A DNA stretch of 64,000 nt from Sphingobacterium sp. GTDB taxonomy: Bacteria > Bacteroidota > Bacteroidia > Sphingobacteriales > Sphingobacteriaceae. The stretch is taken from positions 248,001-312,000 of the forward strand of contig JAITTY010000022.1 in assembly GCA_031286695.1 (NCBI GenBank), in the 5' to 3' direction. Under the pieces are notes generated by a model that did no database searches, had not been told where the DNA came from, and saw nothing but the letters and a program-made list of their open reading frames with translations. The translations under genes were made by a program, and so were the position numbers. Below are positions 43,849 through 51,027 of this stretch, in pieces; the stretch's first letter is position 1; every line of letters begins with the position of its first letter.

Positions 43849-44865
43849 ATGAAAACAAAAATAGTAGTGATAGCGGCGATGACTTTTGGAGTTGGGTCAT
43901 TGTTTGCGCAGCAAAAGGCAACGATAGATACGGTACCTAAGAATCAGAACGTTTTAAATAGTGTCAATTCAGCTTCTCCCGTAACATCAGGAGAAATCAT
44001 TCAAGATACAATCCCATTGACTGACGGCTTCTATCAAGCAAATAATATGGAGGATGCTGTGCCTTTTGCTTACCCTGAAGTGAATAAGAAGAATATCCGC
44101 TTTTACAAACGTGTATGGCGGGATATTGATCTGAAAGATGAAAAAAACAACGTGCTTGCAATTCCAGGAAATTCACTGATTGAAGTGGTGATGAAGGCGA
44201 TTGAAAAAGGGAAACTTTCTCTCTATAGCCCGGATGATGATTCTTTTAAGGGCCGGCTGAGCGCTCAAGAGGGGATGGCCCGTTTCGCAGATAGCGTGCT
44301 TGTGCCAATTTTTGATGGGGAGGGAAATCAAATTGATTCTAAAATGGCGCTCAATGAATTCGACCCTGCACGTGTGACTAAATTTAGAATTAAAGAGGAT
44401 ATCTTTTTTGATAAGCAACGGAGCCGATTAGAAACACGGATTATTGGTGTAGCTCCGCTAATGAATATTACAACTTCCGCGGAATTAGCAGAATCGGTGG
44501 GTGCAACTCCTGCATTCTGGCTCTATTTTCCACAGTTAAGGTATAGCCTTATCCAGGTAGATATTTCTGATCCGGATAAGGGGCTTTATGATATGACCAT
44601 GGATGATTTTTTTGTTCAGAATAAATTTGCCAGTACCATTGTACGTGAATCTTCGCCAGGCATGCTGCAGAACCTTAAAGAAACGGAAAATGGGGGACAG
44701 CAGTTAGACGGAAAAAAAGTGGAAGAGAAATTGGATGCTTATAAGAAGAAATTATGGAGTAATCCAAAAGGAGTAAAGGCTGAAGAACTGGAAGGGAATC
44801 AGTCTAGTGATGGTAAAACTTCACAGAGCCAAAACCAGCAGAAAGCAACGGAACAGAAATTGTAA
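43849..44865 (+). CDS. gldN: GldN-like periplasmic ring protein
   Basis: A 338-residue protein with a Sec signal (KIVVIAAMTFGVGSLFAQ). It has the GldN/PorN pattern: NIRFYKRVWRDIDLKDEKN, then FPLIK-like IPGNSLIEVVMKAI, FRIKEDIFFDKQRSRLETRI, PAFWLYFPQLRYSL and YDMTMDDFFVQNKFASTIVR. The C-terminal 60 residues are Gln/Lys/Glu-rich and disordered. It pairs with GldK to build the ring. In the usual order GldL and GldM (the motor) lie between these two genes; here they are absent. Confidence 0.87.
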   Translation: MKTKIVVIAAMTFGVGSLFAQQKATIDTVPKNQNVLNSVNSASPVTSGEIIQDTIPLTDGFYQANNMEDAVPFAYPEVNKKNIRFYKRVWRDIDLKDEKNNVLAIPGNSLIEVVMKAIEKGKLSLYSPDDDSFKGRLSAQEGMARFADSVLVPIFDGEGNQIDSKMALNEFDPARVTKFRIKEDIFFDKQRSRLETRIIGVAPLMNITTSAELAESVGATPAFWLYFPQLRYSLIQVDISDPDKGLYDMTMDDFFVQNKFASTIVRESSPGMLQNLKETENGGQQLDGKKVEEKLDAYKKKLWSNPKGVKAEELEGNQSSDGKTSQSQNQQKATEQKL

Positions 44866-44887
44866 AGCAATATAATCTGTTCTTTTC

Positions 44888-44928
44888 AAAGCGAGCTTTT
44901 CGATTTATAGAAAAGCTCGCTTTTGTTT
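44888..44928 (+). terminator. Strong terminator after gldN
   Basis: A 14-bp perfect stem (AAAGCGAGCTTTTC at 44888-44901 with its complement at 44910-44923) is followed by a T-rich tail. It closes the cassette. Confidence 0.92.
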
Positions 44929-44970
44929 AATAATTCATTATTTATTAATATGGGAAATTATGAAACTGGT

Positions 44971-44988
44971 ACCAATATTGCTATTGGT
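44971..44988. promoter_or_regulatory. 7-bp inverted repeat before the nucleotidyltransferase gene
   Basis: ACCAATA and TATTGGT flank a TTGC loop, 36 bp before the start of the gene at 45024. It is a candidate operator or small mRNA hairpin. Confidence 0.4.
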
Positions 44989-45023
44989 TGCACACGCAAG
45001 GTAAAAATCACATTTAAATAGAA

Positions 45024-45986
45024 ATGAAGAATAACATTGAGAATATACAAAAACCAATTTTAGTTATATTGGCTGCAGGTATGGCGAGTCGTTATGGTTC
45101 GGCTAAGCAGGTGGAAAGCTTCGGACCTTTTGGGGAAAAAATAATAGATTACTCCATTTATGACGCCATTCGTGCTGGATTCGGAAAGGTCGTATTTGTC
45201 ATTCGGGAAGAATTTTTAGAAATCATGAAATCAAATGTTGGTGCAAAACTTCCTGCATCTGTTGAGGTTGCTTATGCTTACCAGGATTTTGACCTAAAAA
45301 AAATTGGTATTAATAGAGTTGTAGAACGTCAAAAACCTTGGGGTACAGGTCATGCAGTAATGAGTGCAGCGCATGAAGTGGATAGGCCCTTTTGTGTCAT
45401 CAATGCGGACGACTTCTATGGTTATGATGCTTTTCAGAAGATGGCCGATTTTCTAACACAGCGCATAGACGATCAACACATGGCGCTGGTCGGTTTTGAA
45501 GTTGGTAATACCCTGTCCGACTTTGGCTATGTATCGCGTGGTGTATGTGAGGTAAATGATATAAATCATCTTCAGAGTGTTACCGAAAGAACTAACATCT
45601 ACCGAAAAGACCAAGATATAATATACGTGCAGGACGACAAAGAGACCGTTTTACCCAGCGATACAAGAGTTTCCATGAATTTCTGGGGATTTACGCCCAA
45701 AATATTTGAGATCGCACGCAATTTGTTCCCTGATTTTGTAGAAAAAAACCATGAAAACCCAAAAGCAGAGTTTTTCATTCCTGATTTACCAGATTATGTG
45801 GTCAAGCAAGGTATTGCTAGCTTTTCCGTACTCCCCACCAATGCAAAATGGTTTGGGGTAACCTATAAGGAAGATAAGGAAGAGGTACAGCAAAGTATTC
45901 ATCGATTAATCGAACGAGGTGATTATCCGCAACGCTTATGGCCGGAGAAGAAGGTCATTGATGAAAGTATGTATTTAGATTTTTAA
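45024..45986 (+). CDS. Sugar-phosphate nucleotidyltransferase-like protein
   Basis: A 320-residue protein of the NTP_transferase fold. It has ILAAGMASRYGSAKQVESFG (a variant of the GGxGxRL signature), KPWGTGHAVMSAA, CVINADDFYGYDAF and MNFWGFTPKIFE. It should couple a nucleotide to a sugar phosphate or a similar molecule. The substrate cannot be deduced; the lack of a typical RLxPLT motif sets it apart from RfbA and ManC. It converges with the next gene across a terminator. Confidence 0.8.
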   Translation: MKNNIENIQKPILVILAAGMASRYGSAKQVESFGPFGEKIIDYSIYDAIRAGFGKVVFVIREEFLEIMKSNVGAKLPASVEVAYAYQDFDLKKIGINRVVERQKPWGTGHAVMSAAHEVDRPFCVINADDFYGYDAFQKMADFLTQRIDDQHMALVGFEVGNTLSDFGYVSRGVCEVNDINHLQSVTERTNIYRKDQDIIYVQDDKETVLPSDTRVSMNFWGFTPKIFEIARNLFPDFVEKNHENPKAEFFIPDLPDYVVKQGIASFSVLPTNAKWFGVTYKEDKEEVQQSIHRLIERGDYPQRLWPEKKVIDESMYLDF

Positions 45987-46000
45987 CACAAAAATTTGTG

Positions 46001-46036
46001 GTCTCTCTTATTCTATTTTGAAAGAGAGAGACATTT
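46001..46036. terminator. Terminator between converging genes
   Basis: GTCTCTCTT (46001-46009) pairs imperfectly with AAGAGAGAGAC (46022-46032), with T-rich sequence after it. It lies between convergent genes and may serve both strands. Confidence 0.6.
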
Positions 46037-47137
46037 TCAATTACTATCTTTCCCTAAAAACTTGGAGTATGCTTGAACGAAGGGGAATGCTATAGCTTCC
46101 TGTGGAGCATATTTAAGATACCTTTTAAAATTTCCCCAAAGACGTTTACCAGAATCTGGTCGATAGAAAAATTTTGATTTTTTCCCCTGATCAAATCTTT
46201 CATCATTGAATCCGAAATTTCCGGAATACCATACTTCATCTAGCATCCAATCCACACGAGTGTCTTTGGGGTAAGGAAATGGAACGGCAGTTTGTGGAAG
46301 CCCAATATATTCGACAAGCAATTTATGAAGCAAGTGAATCCATTTGAGCATACCGGTTTTTTTATAAATGGCATACAATGCCTGACAATCAATACTTGGG
46401 AGTAAACTATAATATAATCTCGCCGAATCGCAAAACTGCCGCAAGCTAATCCCATAAGTAATTAAGTGTTTTAAAATATGGATATTGACTTGAAGTACTT
46501 GAAGCTCTGGAGCCAGCACACGAACGAGTACGTTGTTTATCGTCACTATTTGCTGTCGATCTTTATATAGAGATAAAAGTTTCTTTAAATAACTGACTTT
46601 TAATGGACTTCTAAAATCAAATGTCTTCTTGTGATGCTCAATGTGAATATTTTTCCAGTAGTAATGAAGGCTGAAGCCTGCTGTATCCTCAAAATCAGGC
46701 TGACTTTCTTTGAGATAATTTCTTGCTTTACTATAATCATCTTCTTCAAAACACCAATCAATATCACCACTAATGCGATGAGTAGGGATGCGGTAATAGG
46801 ATGCGACACCCTGTCCTTTTTGTAAAATTGGGCGGATACCATTTTGGGTAAACAACGAAAACTGTTCGGCAATTACTGCATTCATCTTCGCATTATGACG
46901 TTCGATCTTGTCCACACGGACAGCCCATTTTAAACGTAAAGAAGCTGGTGGTAATTGATCTTCCGTTAAAAATGAAAAACTGTCATAGATAATCCCTTCT
47001 ACCGTGTGGTTGCTCGCATATTTTAGGATGCTATTCCAATCGTCATCGGACAAGAGTTTTGTGAGGGAAAGCTTCCCTTCTCCCCAAAGACCGATACGTA
47101 ATAATTGAAAAAAGATATCCCTTAATTGTTTGTTCAT
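46037..47137 (-). CDS. Uncharacterised nucleotidyltransferase family protein (NTP_transf_5-like)
   Basis: A 366-residue cytosolic protein. The region ILQKGQGVASYYRIPTHRIS then GDIDWCFEEDDY (about residues 103-134) carries the K...G...R-x-GDIDxxx pattern of uncharacterised nucleotidyltransferases often found in exopolysaccharide loci. The remainder is helical with basic patches (KHLITYGISLRQF). The reaction is unknown. It is the only - strand gene between the polysaccharide export genes and the dehydratase. Confidence 0.75.
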   Translation of the reverse strand: MNKQLRDIFFQLLRIGLWGEGKLSLTKLLSDDDWNSILKYASNHTVEGIIYDSFSFLTEDQLPPASLRLKWAVRVDKIERHNAKMNAVIAEQFSLFTQNGIRPILQKGQGVASYYRIPTHRISGDIDWCFEEDDYSKARNYLKESQPDFEDTAGFSLHYYWKNIHIEHHKKTFDFRSPLKVSYLKKLLSLYKDRQQIVTINNVLVRVLAPELQVLQVNIHILKHLITYGISLRQFCDSARLYYSLLPSIDCQALYAIYKKTGMLKWIHLLHKLLVEYIGLPQTAVPFPYPKDTRVDWMLDEVWYSGNFGFNDERFDQGKKSKFFYRPDSGKRLWGNFKRYLKYAPQEAIAFPFVQAYSKFLGKDSN

Positions 47138-47292
47138 TTGGTTTTAGAAATAGGGGTTGATCAAATATAATAATTTATACCCTATTTTTGGCTATTTAGA
47201 TGCAATAAATAGAGATAGATAAGAATATTTTTGCTGTATTTTTATATCCTAGATAAATAGAAATCTTTTCATAATAGATAGTTTTTATTTGG

Positions 47293-47300
47293 TACATTTG
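47293..47300 (+). promoter_or_regulatory. -7 box before the WbpM/PglF-like gene
   Basis: TACATTTG matches TAnnTTTG and lies 42 bp before ATG 47342. The -33 region holds TTTT at 47265 rather than TTTG. A separate promoter is expected because the upstream gene is on the other strand. Confidence 0.45.
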
Positions 47301-47341
47301 CACGCGCTTAAACGTCGAAAGGGAATTTTAATTTATTTTAA

Positions 47342-49255
47342 ATGAGTAATTTATGGAGGGAAGGTTTGTCCATCAACAAGCCTCGGTGGATCATTCTGCT
47401 GTTGGATATGATCATAGTTATTTTAGCTTTTTTGATCAGTTATATACTCATTTTTAAGCATCGGGGTGGAGTTGAGCTTGATGCCTTGGGCATACAGCTT
47501 ATATTGGTGTCTGCTGTTTATCTGATCTGTTTTATATCGCTGGGAACATTTAAAGGTGTTATTCATAAAACCGGAATTCGTGAATTGCAACGTATGGCTT
47601 TTGCAATTGTAATGGCCTATTTTTTGTCGGTCATTGTATGTAAAATATTAGAGTGGACACAACCTTCGTTCTTGTATGCCGCTTTCCCTTTCTCTGACAC
47701 ACAGCTTCTTTTTCATGCATTAATTGTGGGTTTTGGGATGACCTTCAGCCGTGTCCTGTACAGGGCCATGTATCATGAAATTATGTGGGGCAACAAAGAC
47801 AACCGTATTCCTGTGATTTTGTTTGGTGCAGGAAATATGGGCAATACAACCTTCCACTTTATCCATACGACTTCGCGTAACAAATACCGGATTGTAGCGA
47901 TCATGGACGATAATCCGCATCGTATTGGTAATCGAATTCAAGGTTTTAGAATCCATGATATTAATAAATTGAATAAAGAGTTTGTCGATAGGCACGGAAA
48001 TGCCGCAGAGCTAATAGTAGCAGTCGACAATAGGGCTCCCGAACGACTAAGTAAGGTCTTTAAATTGGCCGAACCGATCCCTTTAATCGTTAAAATTATT
48101 CCAGATACGGCACGTCTGATGGCCGGGGAGGTGGCGACCCGACAAATACGCAGTTTGCGCATAGAGGACCTGCTGGGACGCAAAGCAATCGACTTGGACA
48201 ATCCTGCTATTGCAGCAGAGATGAAGGGACAGATCGTATTGGTAACGGGAGGAGCAGGCTCTATTGGTGGAGAACTGGTTCGTCAGCTCGCTCATACCGA
48301 TTTAAAGCAACTTATTGTGGTAGATCAAGCAGAATCTTCCTTGTATGATATTCAACAGGAGCTGAGCTCCTCCGCAAATTTTGGACGTTGTGTATTTATG
48401 GTCGGCAATGTTCGGGATGCCCTATTTATGGATACCTTGTTTCAGGCTTACAGACCGACTTACGTCTTCCATGCAGCGGCATATAAACATGTTCCTTTGA
48501 TGGAAGCAAATCCCTATGAATCCATTTTAACGAATGTATGGGGCTCCTATAATGTAGCGCAGTTGGCGGATAAGTATGGTGTATCCAAATTTGTCATGGT
48601 CTCCACCGATAAGGCGGTCAATCCGACCAATGTCATGGGGGCTACCAAACGTGTAGCTGAAATTGCGATATCGACAGTCAATATAAATTCCAAAACTAAT
48701 TTTATTGTTACGCGCTTCGGTAATGTATTGGGGTCAAATGGTTCTGTAATTCCTCTTTTTGAAAAGCAGATGCTAAAAGGTGGACCTTTAACGATTACCG
48801 ATCCGAATATTACCCGCTATTTTATGACTATTCCTGAGGCTTGTCAATTGGTACAGGAGGCTGCCGTAATGGGAAAAGGCGGCGAAATATTTGTCTTTGA
48901 TATGGGCGAACCCGTTAAGATTATGGATCTTGCCAAACAGATGATCCGCTTAAAAGGCTACAATTACCCCGAAGATATTGATATTAAGGTCGTAGGTCTC
49001 CGACCGGGTGAAAAGATTTTTGAAGAGCTTCTGGCGAATGGGGAGAATACTGAAAAGACCTATCATGAAAAGATTATGATTGCAAAGGTCAATACCCCAG
49101 ATTTAGCGTTGCAAAAGACAAGAATTGAAGAATTATGTGGCCTGGCGAAAACAGCCGATCCGAATGAGGATAAAATGAAACTAGTACAACTGGTTAAAGA
49201 TATCGTACCGGAATTCCGGTCCCAAAACTCTGTTTTTACATCACTGGACAAGTAA
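47342..49255 (+). CDS. UDP-HexNAc 4,6-dehydratase, WbpM/PglF-like
   Basis: A 637-residue membrane protein. Four hydrophobic helices occupy residues 15-130, followed by a CoA-binding-like Rossmann domain (VILFGAGNMGNTTFHFI) and an SDR domain (VLVTGGAGSIGGELVRQLA). The catalytic tyrosine of ordinary SDRs is replaced by M432 in NVMGATKR, with K436: the S-M-K arrangement of WbpM/FlaA1/PglF enzymes. It converts UDP-GlcNAc to the 4-keto-6-deoxy sugar. This is the substrate that the PglE-like and PglD-like enzymes of cluster 2 need. Confidence 0.93.
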   Translation: MSNLWREGLSINKPRWIILLLDMIIVILAFLISYILIFKHRGGVELDALGIQLILVSAVYLICFISLGTFKGVIHKTGIRELQRMAFAIVMAYFLSVIVCKILEWTQPSFLYAAFPFSDTQLLFHALIVGFGMTFSRVLYRAMYHEIMWGNKDNRIPVILFGAGNMGNTTFHFIHTTSRNKYRIVAIMDDNPHRIGNRIQGFRIHDINKLNKEFVDRHGNAAELIVAVDNRAPERLSKVFKLAEPIPLIVKIIPDTARLMAGEVATRQIRSLRIEDLLGRKAIDLDNPAIAAEMKGQIVLVTGGAGSIGGELVRQLAHTDLKQLIVVDQAESSLYDIQQELSSSANFGRCVFMVGNVRDALFMDTLFQAYRPTYVFHAAAYKHVPLMEANPYESILTNVWGSYNVAQLADKYGVSKFVMVSTDKAVNPTNVMGATKRVAEIAISTVNINSKTNFIVTRFGNVLGSNGSVIPLFEKQMLKGGPLTITDPNITRYFMTIPEACQLVQEAAVMGKGGEIFVFDMGEPVKIMDLAKQMIRLKGYNYPEDIDIKVVGLRPGEKIFEELLANGENTEKTYHEKIMIAKVNTPDLALQKTRIEELCGLAKTADPNEDKMKLVQLVKDIVPEFRSQNSVFTSLDK

Positions 49256-49264
49256 GTCTATCAC

Positions 49265-49307
49265 AAAAAAAGCCAACCTGCGTAAGCAATCGCAGGCTGG
49301 CTTTTTT
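49265..49307. terminator. Bidirectional terminator between dehydratase and SusD genes
   Basis: AAAAAAAGCCAACCTGCG (49265-49282) pairs with CGCAGGCTGGCTTTTTT (49291-49307). A-run and T-run on the two sides allow use on both strands of these convergent genes. Confidence 0.92.
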
Positions 49308-49333
49308 ATACCAAAGACAATCAATTATCACTT

Positions 49334-51016
49334 TTAGTACCCCGGATTCTGTGCCAGGCTGCTATTGCCGGCAATAGCCTGGTTGGGTACTGGGAAACGA
49401 TTCAGATGCGCGGAAGTACTTGGATTATGATCCCACCATTTCTCCGTCGTAAAAGCTTTCCATCGGATCAGATCCGTACGTCGTCGACCTTCTCCTAAAA
49501 ACTCAATACTCCATTCATCCAGAATACGGTACTTGTCCATATTGGCGTTAGTCACGGGATTGGGATCGACAGCATTGACGAAGTTCCGTCTTCGGACGGT
49601 ATTGAACAGTTCCGCAGCCTTTTCCTTATTTCCTAATCTGTAATCACATTCGGCAAGCATATAGTAGACTTCTGCCAATCGGATAATCGGCATATCAGCT
49701 CCCCAGCGTAAAGTATTGTTGGCGAGGTTTGGGATCGGTACCTTTACAAGGCGTATACCTGTGTTTTCCTCTCCTTCAGACATTTTAGAGGGTAGTTGGT
49801 CGATGGAGCTATATTTTTTCCCTGGGCCAACTTCCGAAAAGCGTCCCACTTGGTCGACAAAGTCCAAAGGTTTGTCCTTATATTCTTCACCGCCAAGAAT
49901 GGCCTCGCCGGTAGGTGTTTTATGGGGGCCTACAATAAACATACCCTCATATTGGTCCGAGCCGTGATAGACGTAAGGTGCTTTGCGCAGGTCGCCTTGG
50001 TCGAAGGTTTCAAAAGGTGAACCTAGCTTAAAGTCTGCGGTATAAAGTGAGCCGTTGGGTTTCTTCGATGGTGTCAGGTGAGCTCCATTATTCCCGCCCA
50101 TGTCCTGTGCAAAGAACTGCTTGGTGTTGTAATGGTAGAAGTCGGCATAAAACCAATTATACTCAAGCATTTTGAATTCCGAAGGCATAGACCAGATAAT
50201 CTCGGGAGATTCATTGTTTTTAAATCCGTGCACCCCATTCCATTTCGTATCTAGGGCATAATCACCATAGACCTTATTGACAATATCCTGTGCCAATTTT
50301 TGGCTCTCAGCATACATCGCTTTACCGATATAGGCCTCTGCATTGAAGTAGAGCTGTGCCAGCATGGCTGCTGCCGCAGCTTTTCGGATCGCGCCTTCTT
50401 CCTTGTCGCCGGCCTTCTTTGCCGGTAGATTTTCAATAGCAGCTTTAAGCAGCTTTTCGATATGCGCAAAAAGTTCCTGATCGCTATTGCGCGGTAGGGA
50501 CTCTTGGTCTAGGGATTCGAAAATTGGCATACCGCCAAAATAATCTAATCCACGTAAATAAAAGTAGGCGATCAAGGCATCCAATTGAGCGAGATCTGCT
50601 GCTTTCCGCTCGTCGCTCAGGGCAAATTTGCCGTAGTCCAATTTGCTGAGGTCGCTCTTTGTATCCAGTGCGAGGGCAACCCCCATCAGGGTGCCGCGCC
50701 AGCTTCCCCAAATCCAATTGTCATCCGCCGTCCAACGGTGGTAATGATAGCGTTCATTCTCGCCACCATTATACCAGTGGCGTCCCTTGGTGGTGATGGC
50801 AAAATTGTCTGCCGTATATTCCTGCAGGCGCCAACGGTCTTCGCCCATATACCATTTAGCATGGGTAAATGGCCTGAACAAGGCCGCCTTGATGTCTTTC
50901 TCGCTTTTGAAAAAGGTGTCCGGCGTGACCGAACTATAAAATTCCTGATCCAATTTGGTGCATCCTGATAGCAATAATGCTACGGATAATGTTGCTATGG
51001 AAATGTATTTTTTCAT
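49334..51016 (-). CDS. SusD/RagB-family surface lipoprotein
   Basis: A 560-residue lipoprotein with signal ISIATLSVALLLSGCTKLDQ. It has the SusD TPR-like pattern: an early PDTFFKSEKDIKAALF, LAQLDALIAYFYLRGLDYFGGMPIF, AAAAMLAQLYFNAEAY, RLAEVYYMLAECDYRLGN, NTVRRR and DEWSIEFLGEGRRRTDLIRW near the end. It caps the SusC transporter encoded upstream and binds a glycan, peptide or similar nutrient. No enzyme gene lies next to the pair, so the ligand is open. Confidence 0.95.
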   Translation of the reverse strand: MKKYISIATLSVALLLSGCTKLDQEFYSSVTPDTFFKSEKDIKAALFRPFTHAKWYMGEDRWRLQEYTADNFAITTKGRHWYNGGENERYHYHRWTADDNWIWGSWRGTLMGVALALDTKSDLSKLDYGKFALSDERKAADLAQLDALIAYFYLRGLDYFGGMPIFESLDQESLPRNSDQELFAHIEKLLKAAIENLPAKKAGDKEEGAIRKAAAAAMLAQLYFNAEAYIGKAMYAESQKLAQDIVNKVYGDYALDTKWNGVHGFKNNESPEIIWSMPSEFKMLEYNWFYADFYHYNTKQFFAQDMGGNNGAHLTPSKKPNGSLYTADFKLGSPFETFDQGDLRKAPYVYHGSDQYEGMFIVGPHKTPTGEAILGGEEYKDKPLDFVDQVGRFSEVGPGKKYSSIDQLPSKMSEGEENTGIRLVKVPIPNLANNTLRWGADMPIIRLAEVYYMLAECDYRLGNKEKAAELFNTVRRRNFVNAVDPNPVTNANMDKYRILDEWSIEFLGEGRRRTDLIRWKAFTTEKWWDHNPSTSAHLNRFPVPNQAIAGNSSLAQNPGY

Positions 51017-51027
51017 GTTTGTTCAGT

